From: Chloroflexota bacterium | Lineage (GTDB): Bacteria; Chloroflexota; Anaerolineae; J102 | Assembly (NCBI GenBank): GCA_003353825.1 | Contig: PIVW01000417.1 | Span: forward strand, 1-5,153 | Length of the DNA stretch: 5,153 bases | Reading direction: 5' to 3' | Shown here: in pieces, positions 1-5,153 of the stretch | How the letters are laid out: each line of letters opens with the position of its first letter | Position numbering within the stretch: position 1 is the stretch's first letter | Notes under the pieces: model-generated | The model's input: the letters and a program-made list of their open reading frames with translations, nothing else | Told to the model about the DNA's origin: nothing | Databases searched by the model: none | Translations under genes and position numbers: made by a program

Positions 1-22
1 TTTACCATAAACCTTCCACCTT

Positions 23-763
23 CTACCGTCCACCATCCATGAGCAGTGTCTGGCCGGTGACACTGGCGAATGCTGAAGTACAAAGCAGGCAAACCATGTC
101 TGCGATCTCGGCACGAGTGACCAACCTGCCCAGAGGGGTGCCCCCGATTGCCTGCCCAACGAATTCGGCAGTCATATCTTCGTTGTCCGCGATTAAATCA
201 GGAGCGATGGCGTTGATGCGGACTTCCGGGGCTAATTCTAAGGCCATGGCCTCGGTGAGATAGAGCACCCCACTTTTTGCCAACCCGTAGATTGAGTGAC
301 TGCGATGGAAAGCGTCGGTGGCGGCGATGTTGATGATATGTCCGCGCCCTCGTTCTTTCATGCCTCGGCCGATCGCCTGCGAGAGCATGAAAGTCGCCCG
401 CAGGTTGCCGGCCAGAATCCGATCAAAGTCGCTGACAGATAGATCGAGAAAGGGCGTATCGATGTAGGGCCCAACATTATTAACCAGGATATCGATGGGC
501 CCCAGATGTGTCTGTGTAATCTCTACCAGATGCTCGATATCCGCTATTTGCGATACATCTGCTTGAATGGCATAAGCCTTTACATTTTCAGCCTCGATGG
601 ACTCGCACAAGGCCTGGGCAGCATGTTGTGAATGATGGTAGTTTACGGCGACATCTACACCTTGGTGGGCCATGCTGTAGACGATCGCCGCACCCAAAGT
701 TCGAGATGCGCCCGTAATCAAACAAGTCTTCCCTTTGAGTTCTTCGTAAATCGATTTCGACAT
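23..763 (-). CDS. SDR-family NAD(P)-dependent oxidoreductase (FabG / pteridine-reductase-like)
   Basis: A 246-residue protein of typical length for classical short-chain dehydrogenases, predicted cytosolic. The Rossmann dinucleotide-binding motif TGASRTLG lies at residues 17-24, an Asp-Val typical of the adenine pocket at 69-70, NNVG (variant of NNAG) at 95-98, the structural/catalytic Asn at 120, and the YxxxK pair at Tyr159 and Lys163. The C-terminus ends in the usual MDGGR. The ATG at 763 is chosen because AAGAGG sits 9 bases upstream and because the 35 extra residues of the longer frame (to 868) do not look like the family. The catalytic Ser position, usually 13 residues before the Tyr, is not recognisable: the strand reads NIAATDAF and the segment is about two residues short. 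LAPEVRINAIAP and the NYHHS segment after beta-2 recall the FolM/PTR1 pteridine reductases, but the substrate cannot be assigned. It lies downstream of the methyltransferase on the same strand, possibly co-transcribed. Confidence 0.9.
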   Translation of the reverse strand: MSKSIYEELKGKTCLITGASRTLGAAIVYSMAHQGVDVAVNYHHSQHAAQALCESIEAENVKAYAIQADVSQIADIEHLVEITQTHLGPIDILVNNVGPYIDTPFLDLSVSDFDRILAGNLRATFMLSQAIGRGMKERGRGHIINIAATDAFHRSHSIYGLAKSGVLYLTEAMALELAPEVRINAIAPDLIADNEDMTAEFVGQAIGGTPLGRLVTRAEIADMVCLLCTSAFASVTGQTLLMDGGR

Positions 764-772
764 CAGTCTTTG

Positions 773-778
773 CCTCTT
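773..778 (-). promoter_or_regulatory. Ribosome binding site of the SDR gene
   Basis: AAGAGG on the minus strand ends 9 bases before the ATG at 763. It decides the start in favour of the 246-residue form over the longer open frame reaching 868. Confidence 0.6.
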
Positions 779-788
779 GTCCACGCCA

Positions 789-884
789 TTATGGGATGAT
801 ACGCGACAAAAATGTGTTGATTTCCTGCACGGTTTGATCTGGGGTCGAAGAGATGGTGGTAAATTCATGTGAGCGATGTCGCAT
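789..884 (-). other. Possible 31-codon gene remnant in the gap between methyltransferase and SDR
   Basis: The minus-strand gap between the two leftward genes holds an ATG frame of 31 codons with the composition of a real C-terminal helix (it ends TVQEINTFLSRIIP, then TAA). The pattern, a short strand followed by Thr/Ser-Thr-Pro-Asp and then an amphipathic helix with regularly spaced Val/Ile/Leu, resembles the last helix of small P-loop kinases. That is only an impression. No Shine-Dalgarno precedes the ATG, and a TGA in the same frame lies immediately upstream. It may be the 3' scar of a deleted gene, or chance. I do not recognise it with certainty. Confidence 0.2.
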
Positions 885-907
885 TCACAGCTGAAGGTTT
901 TGCCTGA

Positions 908-1657
908 TTATGGTTGTCGGGCGGAAGGTATTAGGACACTGTAAAGACTCAAATCCCCTTCTTTACCATCTGCATAAAACTGTTCGACGACATCGAGCCC
1001 GGCCAGTTGAGCTAGCTCCACTATTTCCGGTTCATCCACCTGGTGGGCGTAGCGATAACCAGTACCCTCCCTTTTCCAATCGAGCAGGTAGTCACCCGGT
1101 TCCACATCGGCGTCGTTCAATCCCAGTGTTTCCCAGGGCACGATTTTCCGGCGCATGCGCTGGTTGTGGGCAAAACGCCAGTTGGAGAGGATGACCACCC
1201 CGTCCGAGCCAAGACAGGTGGTCGCAGCACGTAGAAAGCTAGAGCGTGTCTCGAAACTGGGGATGTGATGCATGACGGCAAGGCTGACGACCACATCGAA
1301 GTCGTTCCACTGGCAGGGCGCCGACCATCCGGGCGCGGCCAGATCGGCCAACATAAAACTAGCCTGTGTCTGTTCAAGCTGACTAGCCTGCGCACGGGCG
1401 ATCTTGATCAGTCCTGCACTGGCGTCGAGGCCCACATAGCGACTGGTAGGCACCCTGCTATCGAGAAAGCGCGCGAACCTGCCATTTCCGCAGCCCAGAT
1501 CTAGCACCTGACAGCCCTTGGCAAACTGAGGTATAATCCGCTCCCAACCCCCCTGCACGCCATACCGTGTAGAGGCAAAGGCATCGGCGAACTGATCGTA
1601 AAAATCTCTATTGACCTGTACAAGCTTTTGTCTTACGATTACATTCATTAAACCCAT
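908..1657 (-). CDS. Class I SAM-dependent methyltransferase, Trm9/ALKBH8-like
   Basis: A 249-residue cytosolic Rossmann-fold methyltransferase. The SAM-binding motif I is VLDLGCGNGR (residues 51-60), the acidic end of beta-2 is GLDAS (76-80), ADL is at 104-106, and motif IV is in DVVVSLAVMHHI (121-132). Several stretches match Trm9/ALKBH8 wobble-uridine methyltransferases by eye: YDQFADAFASTRY near residues 20-32, GCGNGR, the S-x-AV-x-HH-x-x-S segment, VPW at 173-175, and a late YRYAH followed by an acidic helix (201-213), parallel to the YRYYH-x-x-x-x-GEL segment of Trm9. In eukaryotes Trm9 methylates cm5U34 of tRNA to mcm5U, and an elp3 gene lies about 0.9 kb away on the other strand. ATG 1657 is chosen because GGAG lies 8 bases upstream. 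ATG 1648 is an alternative and the frame is open to 1690. Substrate remains inferred; a small-molecule methyltransferase is possible. Confidence 0.88.
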   Translation of the reverse strand: MGLMNVIVRQKLVQVNRDFYDQFADAFASTRYGVQGGWERIIPQFAKGCQVLDLGCGNGRFARFLDSRVPTSRYVGLDASAGLIKIARAQASQLEQTQASFMLADLAAPGWSAPCQWNDFDVVVSLAVMHHIPSFETRSSFLRAATTCLGSDGVVILSNWRFAHNQRMRRKIVPWETLGLNDADVEPGDYLLDWKREGTGYRYAHQVDEPEIVELAQLAGLDVVEQFYADGKEGDLSLYSVLIPSARQP

Positions 1658-1665
1658 TCTATCAT

Positions 1666-1669
1666 CTCC
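1666..1669 (-). promoter_or_regulatory. Ribosome binding site of the methyltransferase
   Basis: GGAG on the minus strand stands 8 bases from the ATG at 1657 and 17 from the ATG at 1648, so it favours the 249-residue start. Confidence 0.5.
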
Positions 1670-1692
1670 ATCTGACGACAGGCAATACACTT

Positions 1693-1788
1693 ATGATCCG
1701 AACTATAGAAGCCACGTTAGATGCAGATGGAAGTGTCCGACTACTTGCATCTATAAGCCTAGTACTACAACGAGACTTGTCATTCTGA
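1693..1788 (+). pseudogene. 5' fragment of a small antitoxin-like gene, interrupted by the inverted-repeat element
   Basis: ATG 1693 opens a frame reading MIRTIEATLDADGSVRLLAS then ISL, after which it enters the inverted repeat at 1760 and stops at TGA 1786-1788. The first ~23 residues have the pattern of short antitoxin-type proteins common in Chloroflexota and cyanobacteria: M-I-x-T-I-E-A, an Asp/Gly turn, V-R-L-L, then a hydrophobic strand. Such proteins normally run on for about 50-60 more residues, and those are missing. Joining the flanks across the element with one TA kept does not restore a long frame, so the 3' part has been lost, not merely displaced. The remnant is divergent from the methyltransferase, with only 35 bases between the two starts. 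The family assignment comes from pattern memory over a short stretch. Confidence 0.45.
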
Positions 1789-1885
1789 GCGGCAGTTTGC
1801 GAAGAATCTCGGCTAGCCAACGCAGATTCTTCGGCAAAAAGCGCCTCAGAATGACAGTTCCGGATGAAGTCTCGTTATAGTGCTA
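1760..1885. mobile_element. MITE-like TA-bounded inverted-repeat element, 126 bases
   Basis: The outer arms are tagtactacaacgagact (1760-1777) and agtctcgttatagtgcta (1868-1885), complementary at 16 of 18 positions. The inner arms, 1778-1809 and 1824-1856, are near-perfect inverted copies of a TGTCATTCTGAG...GAAGAATCT unit, around a 14-base centre containing GGCTAGCC. The right arm carries 11 extra bases (catccggaact in reverse complement) between outer and inner arms, so a folded form would have a bulge. Both ends finish in TA, as expected if a Tc1/mariner/IS630-type transposase placed it at a TA site. It has no coding capacity of its own. The left end lies inside an antitoxin-like frame. 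The right end lies 45 bases before the DUF433 gene. Alternative: a large REP/BIME-like palindrome. Confidence 0.75.
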
Positions 1886-1915
1886 GATACATCACAGTAA
1901 ATTGCCCTTATCACC

Positions 1916-1920
1916 AAGGA
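1916..1920 (+). promoter_or_regulatory. Ribosome binding site of the DUF433 gene
   Basis: AAGGA lies 10 bases before the ATG at 1931, slightly longer than ideal spacing. It supports that start. Confidence 0.5.
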
Positions 1921-1930
1921 AAAACAGACT

Positions 1931-2161
1931 ATGCAAAATCTAACGCGGATAACTTTCAATCCAAATGTGATGGGTGGTAAACCATGCATACGTGGCATGC
2001 GTGTTACCGTCGGTACCATCGTAGGGTTGGTGGCTTCTGGCTATACTAACGCTGAAATCATCGAGGCATATCCTTATTTGGATGAAGATGACATCCGCGA
2101 GGCTTTATCGTATGCAGCCTGGCGTGTGGAAGAGCTAGAACTTCCCCTGGTGGATGCGTGA
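1931..2161 (+). CDS. DUF433 domain-containing protein, VapB-like antitoxin
   Basis: A 76-residue protein, full length for the family. The DUF433 signature is clear: NPNVMGGKPCIRGMRVTVGT at residues 10-29, a helix-turn-helix-like stretch VASGYTNAEIIEAYP (34-48), and DEDDIREALSYAAWRVEE (51-68). DUF433 proteins are usually the antitoxin partner of DUF5615 PIN-like proteins. They are thought to bind DNA at their own promoter and neutralise the toxin; this is known for the family by association, not shown here. The stop codon overlaps the GTG start of the next gene by 4 bases (GTGA), implying translational coupling. The gene is intact although its partner is broken, as expected if a lone antitoxin is harmless. 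A TATAGT at 1876-1881 inside the inverted-repeat element could be its -10 box, but the best -35 candidate (ATGACA, 1851-1856) is spaced 19 bases away, so this is weak. Confidence 0.92.
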   Translation: MQNLTRITFNPNVMGGKPCIRGMRVTVGTIVGLVASGYTNAEIIEAYPYLDEDDIREALSYAAWRVEELELPLVDA

Positions 2162-2391
2162 AATTGCTGATCGATATGAATTTGTCACCCGCATGGACTG
2201 ACGCATTCGAGTCACATGGATGGCAATCAGTCCATTGGTCGGATGTTGGTGAACCAGATGCTGAAGACAGTAGCGTCATGAATTGGGCACGTGAACACGG
2301 GTTTGTCGTGTTTACCCACGATCTGGATTTTGGCACACTTCCTGCAGTAACCCATCAGGGTGGTCCCAGCGTCATTCAAGTACGTACTTAA
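2158..2391 (+). CDS. DUF5615 PIN-like toxin, truncated by a premature TAA
   Basis: The 77-residue product starts at GTG 2158, which overlaps the antitoxin stop. The first residues MKLLIDMNLSPAW and the segment FTHDLDFGTLPAV (52-64) are hallmarks of DUF5615, a PIN-like (Mut7-C-related) nuclease family. The acidic residues expected in the active site are present: Asp6, Asp34/Asp37 in the EPDAED segment, and Asp55/Asp57. GTG is preferred over ATG 2176 because the later start would remove Asp6. Complete family members run to roughly 110-120 residues. Here translation ends at TAA 2389-2391 after SVIQVRT, but the same frame continues with family-like sequence to 2517. The stop sits where CAA (Gln) would be natural, so one C-to-T change explains it. 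The product lacks about a third of the fold and is probably inactive. A sequencing error is the main alternative. Confidence 0.85.
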   Translation: MKLLIDMNLSPAWTDAFESHGWQSVHWSDVGEPDAEDSSVMNWAREHGFVVFTHDLDFGTLPAVTHQGGPSVIQVRT

Positions 2392-2520
2392 GATATTATG
2401 CCCCAGACTCTTGGTAAAAGAGTACTCACCATCATTGAACGACACTATCATATGTTCGACAATGGTGCACTAATAACAGTTGATGAAAGCAGATCACGAG
2501 TGCGGATTTTGCCGATATAG
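2392..2520 (+). pseudogene. Severed C-terminal part of the DUF5615 toxin
   Basis: In the same frame as the toxin, directly after its TAA, 42 sense codons run without interruption to TAG 2518-2520. They read DIMPQTLGKRVLTII near the start and GALITVDESRSRVRILPI at the end. This has the character of a DUF5615 C-terminus: a helix leading into paired strands with a V-D-E-x-x-x-R-V-R-I-L-P ending. Toxin plus stop plus tail total 120 codons, the expected family length. There is no frameshift and no second stop, so the damage is recent or the stop is not real. No credible independent start lies inside; ATG 2398 has no good ribosome binding site. Confidence 0.75.
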
Positions 2521-2528
2521 CAGAGACT

Positions 2529-4160
2529 ATGCCCACCCTCACCCTCTCGAAATGGTCGAACAGTGAAGGCCGCACTTTGGGTATCGACACCGATCAGGCG
2601 GTGTTGATCGATGTGTTGGAGAAACTGCGCGGCCATCCGCACCTCACGCATGAAGCTTATCTAAAGATCATCAATACCCATGCTCGTGAAACCGGACGAC
2701 AATTCTCTAAGGGTGAATTGGTGGATGGTTACCGACAGCTGGTGGCGGCAGGTATCATAGAACAAGACCGAGACTTGATGCAGCGCCTGGTACGCAAGCC
2801 TGTGCGCAGCCATTCCGGTGTCGCCCCGGTGACAGTGCTGACCAAACCCTTTCCCTGTCCCGGCAAGTGCATCTTCTGCCCTACCTTCGAGATTATGCCC
2901 AAGAGCTATGTGCCTGATGAGCCGGGCTCGCTCAGGGCCTTGCAGAATGATTTCGACCCCTATCTGCAGACCAGTTCCCGGCTTCGCAGTTTCCAGGCCA
3001 TTGGACACAATGCCGGCAAAATCGAACTCCTGATCTTGGGAGGCACTTGGTCCGCCTACCCTCGTGAATATCAAACCTGGTTCGTGCGGCGCTGTCTCGA
3101 TGCCCTGAACGGATTCGATTCTGAAACGCTGGAACAGGCTCAGGTGTTCAACGAACAAGCGGCCCATCGCAATGTGGGCATGGTGGTCGAAACCCGACCT
3201 GATGCGGTGAACCCGCGCGAGGTTGCCCATCTCCGCCGCCTGGGCGTGACCAAAGTGCAATTGGGGTTACAGAGCCTGGACGATCACATCCTCGATATCA
3301 ATAAACGGGGACACACGGTTGCGGAAATGCGCGCAGCGGTGCGTACGCTACGCGCTGCCGGCTTCAAGATCGTGTTGCACTGGATGGCCAATCTCTATGG
3401 TGATACTTTGGAGAGCGACTACGTGGATTTTCAGCGGCTCTGGAGTGATCATGCCATCCGTCCCGATGAGTTGAAGATATACCCTAATTCATTGCTGAAA
3501 GAAACTGAACTCTACGAAAAATATTATCTTAAAGGCCTGTACAAACCTTATACCGAGTCCGATCTTGTGGCGCTCATCGCCCGCTGCAAGCCTCATGTGC
3601 CCCGTTATTGCCGTATCAACCGCATCTTTCGGGATATCCCCTCGCCCAATATTGTGGAGGGTAACAAGAAGACCAACCTGCGGCAGTTGGTGCAGAACTA
3701 TATGGTCGAGCACGACATGACCTGCCGGTGTATTCGCTGTCGGGAGGTTCGCCGCCAAACTGTGTTGGATTCAGACTTGCACCTGGAGATCCTGGCATAT
3801 GACACAGATATCAACCGTGAGTTATTCATCAGCTACATAACCCCCGACGACAAACTCGCCGGTTTTTTGCGGCTCTCTCTGCCGGACAGGCCGGAGGTCG
3901 TGCCTATCGAGGAAATCGAGCAGGCTGCAATGATCCGTGAAGTGCATGTTTACGGTCCCGCCCTGGGGATCGGAAAAGACAGCAGGGGTGAAGCACAGCA
4001 CATGGGATTGGGAACGCGGCTGGTGGCCGAGGCCAAAGGCATCTCCCACGCCGAAGGCTATCAGAAATTGGCTGTGATATCGGCAATCGGCACCCGGGGG
4101 TACTACCGTAAGTTGGGGTTTGAACTAGGTGAATTGTATATGACGTTGCCATTGGCATAG
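2529..4160 (+). CDS. elp3: Elp3-type tRNA uridine(34) acetyltransferase (radical SAM + GNAT)
   Basis: A complete 543-residue, two-domain Elp3. The radical-SAM cluster is CPGKCIFCP, with Cys110, Cys114 and Cys117 (CX3CX2C, shorter than the CX9CX2C of eukaryotic Elp3). It is followed by the SAM-site glycines in LGGTWSAYP (170-178), ETRPD (221-225) and LQSLDD (248-252). A zinc-type cluster CRCIRC is at 399-404. The C-terminal GNAT domain shows the acetyl-CoA loop QHMGLG (490-495) and GYYRKLGF (524-531). Elp3 uses SAM radical chemistry and acetyl-CoA to start the cm5 side chain at wobble uridine in tRNA. Bacterial Elp3 works without the other Elongator subunits, and none is seen here. The ATG lies 8 bases after the toxin frame's TAG, with only a weak GCAGAG-like ribosome site, so it may rely on transcription from the toxin-antitoxin promoter. 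Its stop is 3 bases from the convergent epimerase gene. Confidence 0.96.
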   Translation: MPTLTLSKWSNSEGRTLGIDTDQAVLIDVLEKLRGHPHLTHEAYLKIINTHARETGRQFSKGELVDGYRQLVAAGIIEQDRDLMQRLVRKPVRSHSGVAPVTVLTKPFPCPGKCIFCPTFEIMPKSYVPDEPGSLRALQNDFDPYLQTSSRLRSFQAIGHNAGKIELLILGGTWSAYPREYQTWFVRRCLDALNGFDSETLEQAQVFNEQAAHRNVGMVVETRPDAVNPREVAHLRRLGVTKVQLGLQSLDDHILDINKRGHTVAEMRAAVRTLRAAGFKIVLHWMANLYGDTLESDYVDFQRLWSDHAIRPDELKIYPNSLLKETELYEKYYLKGLYKPYTESDLVALIARCKPHVPRYCRINRIFRDIPSPNIVEGNKKTNLRQLVQNYMVEHDMTCRCIRCREVRRQTVLDSDLHLEILAYDTDINRELFISYITPDDKLAGFLRLSLPDRPEVVPIEEIEQAAMIREVHVYGPALGIGKDSRGEAQHMGLGTRLVAEAKGISHAEGYQKLAVISAIGTRGYYRKLGFELGELYMTLPLA

Positions 4161-4163
4161 TCT

Positions 4164-4901
4164 TTACACGGCGATTACCGTTCCCTCTAACGCTTCCCAG
4201 ACTTCCGGCTTGACGTTCGCCCCATGCCCTACCGTATCAGATACGAGCACCTGTGAATTGACGAGTTCGACGCCAGCAGCAATGGGATCATCAGGATAGG
4301 CGAGATAAGAATCCAGATCGGCGTACAAGATGTTGGGCCGGGCGGAGATGAAGTGGGTGTAGGCGCTAAGAGCTAGACGTGTTTCATCGAAGACACCGAC
4401 CATGCAGGGGATAGCAGCCTCGCGGGCGATGGTTTCGATCTCTATGGCATTGTGCAAACCCCCGGCTTTACCCGGTTTGATATTGAAGCCATCACAAGCT
4501 TGAGCACCGATCAAACGTCTGGCATCTCGTTGATCCACCAGTGACTCATCGGCCATGATGGGGATAGGGCTGTGAGCGCGCAGACGCGCCATGCCCTCGA
4601 TATCCCAATAGGGCAGGGGTTGTTCGCAGAACTCGATATCACACTCGGCCAGATCACGCAGTATCCCCACAGCGCTAGCCTCATCCCAACCCTGGTTGGC
4701 ATCGATACGGATCGTCGGGTCCGGTCCGACCGCCCCGCGCACTGCCCGCACCCGGGCAACATCCTCTTCGCGCCTGGTCCCGACCTTGATCTTCAGTGAT
4801 GCCATGCCCTGATCTACAAACACCCTTGCTGCTAGTTCCTCGATTTCGACAATTCCGGCAACCACCGCTGGGACGGCTTCAGCCTGAGCGCGGCGGGTTA
4901 T
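4164..4901 (-). pseudogene. Dipeptide-epimerase-like enolase-superfamily protein, 5'-truncated
   Basis: The minus-strand frame from GTG 4865 gives 233 residues containing most of an enolase-superfamily barrel. These are the Lys-x-Lys acid/base motif LKIKVG (24-29), metal ligands Asp55 (IDANQGW), Glu81 (FCEQPL) and Asp106 (MADES), and the opposite-face Lys130 (FNIKPGKAGG). The DLDS motif at 183-186 matches the Asp-x-Asp that holds the substrate ammonium group in L-Ala-D/L-Glu epimerases, which act in murein-peptide recycling. Family members are usually about 350-370 residues. The N-terminal capping domain, needed to close the active site, is missing. Family-like sequence can be read upstream only to about 4901 (ITRRAQAEAVPA), without an ATG; beyond that the strand is the antisense of a response regulator. 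GTG 4865 has no convincing ribosome site. Catalytic residues are intact, so the loss looks recent. It is unlikely to be functional as it stands. Confidence 0.82.
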
Positions 4902-4905
4902 TTTT
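4880..4905. other. Rearrangement junction joining two beheaded genes
   Basis: Leftward homology to the epimerase family and rightward homology to a response regulator meet head-to-head here, each lacking its 5' portion and any intergenic DNA. Epimerase-like residues (RRAQAEAVP) reach to about 4898, and regulator-like residues (AAGYFLK) begin about 4890, so the breakpoint lies within this span. No insertion sequence, long repeat or target duplication is visible at the joint. A deletion spanning both start regions of a once divergent pair is the simplest explanation. Confidence 0.6.
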
Positions 4906-5153
4906 TGAAAGCACTCGCTCTGGACGTAGTTCTGGAAGGCGTGCGTCAGGTTGCACGAGGGCAGACCGTGTGGACGTTAGACCAACTGGCACGCATCCAC
5001 GCCTGGAAAGAGCAAGTCAAATTCAGATGGGATGCGTTGACCGATCGGGAGCGAGACGTGCTGCGGGCGCTGGCGCAGGGCAAGAGCAACCGTATAATCT
5101 CGGCTGAGCTGCACATCGGCGAGCGCACGGTGGAATTTCACGTGGGTAATATC
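4890..5153 (+). pseudogene. NarL/FixJ-type response regulator (LuxR HTH), 5'-truncated and running off the window
   Basis: The plus-strand frame ending at 5153 reads AAGYFLKALALD, the end of a receiver domain with its conserved Lys in Y-x-L-K. A helix-linker with ARGQTVWTLDQLARIHAWKE follows. From 5028 comes a LuxR-type helix-turn-helix: WDALTDRERDVLRALAQGKS, then NRIISAELHIGERTVEFHVGNI. The TxRExxVL and TVxxHVxNI hallmarks of the GerE/LuxR fold are present. These proteins are DNA-binding partners of sensor kinases. About the first 95-100 receiver residues, including the phospho-acceptor Asp, are absent. Upstream of 4890 the frame is only epimerase antisense back to a TAG at 4833-4835, with no good start. 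The end of the gene is beyond the right edge. A downstream start could in principle give a free DNA-binding domain, but no ribosome site was recognised. Confidence 0.78.

Noticed and set aside
764..868. N-terminal extension of the SDR to a 281-residue form starting at 868
   Set aside because: The extra 35 residues are unlike any SDR N-terminus, while ATG 763 has a good AAGAGG ribosome site and the usual ten-residue lead into the Rossmann motif.
1117..1395. 92-codon frame overlapping the methyltransferase on the same strand
   Set aside because: It is an out-of-frame shadow inside motifs of the real gene, with no ribosome site or family pattern.
1658..1690. Extension of the methyltransferase to an ATG at 1690
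   Set aside because: GGAG 8 bases before ATG 1657 fits better, and the longer form would include the ribosome site in the coding region.
1760..1885. Inverted repeat as an intrinsic transcription terminator
   Set aside because: The adjoining genes diverge away from it, there is no U-tract after the stem, and nested arms with TA ends fit a mobile element better.
2389..2391. Recoding or suppression of the TAA within the toxin
   Set aside because: No selenocysteine or slippery element is visible, TAA is the least commonly recoded stop, and a simple nonsense mutation explains the data.
2661..3260. 199-codon open frame antisense to elp3
   Set aside because: It lies wholly opposite a strongly conserved Elp3 catalytic domain and has no recognisable domain; it is a shadow of codon bias.
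4796..5107. 103-codon plus-strand frame over the junction
   Set aside because: It is out of frame with the LuxR-type domain and is antisense to the epimerase; the regulator reads in another frame.

Overview
The window looks like chromosomal DNA of a bacterium, most likely a Chloroflexota member (Anaerolineae/Caldilinea-like). This is inferred by eye from three things: a stand-alone bacterial Elp3 with a short Cys cluster, a NarL-type response-regulator tail with a long Trp/Arg-rich linker before its LuxR helix-turn-helix, and an inverted repeat built on a TGTCATTCTGAG...GAAGAATCT core. No database search was possible, so the taxonomy is tentative. No tRNA, rRNA or CRISPR array was seen.

Layout. 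1-1657 holds two leftward genes: a class I methyltransferase resembling eukaryotic Trm9/ALKBH8-type tRNA methyltransferases (908-1657), then a short-chain dehydrogenase/reductase (23-763). The 144-base gap between them carries a possible short gene remnant. 1658-1930 is a divergent intergenic region. It contains the first ~23 codons of an antitoxin-like gene that runs straight into a 126-base, TA-bounded inverted repeat resembling a MITE (1760-1885). 1931-2520 is a toxin-antitoxin-type pair: an intact DUF433 antitoxin, then a DUF5615 PIN-like toxin whose frame is cut by one in-frame TAA, with the rest of the frame preserved to 2520. 2529-4160 is a complete elp3. 4164 to the right edge holds two gene fragments facing away from each other: a dipeptide-epimerase-like enolase-superfamily gene and a LuxR/NarL response regulator. 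Each has lost its 5' part at a shared junction near 4880-4905; the regulator also runs off the window.

How the genes may work together. Elp3 makes the cm5 group on the wobble uridine of tRNA, and in eukaryotes Trm9 methylates the Elongator-dependent product to mcm5U. An Elp3 and a Trm9-like methyltransferase less than 1 kb apart suggest a bacterial version of this two-step pathway, which is the most interesting idea here. They are divergently transcribed, so the link is proximity and family logic, not an operon. The other theme is decay: an interrupted toxin, a truncated antitoxin remnant next to an inserted element, and a junction that beheaded two genes.
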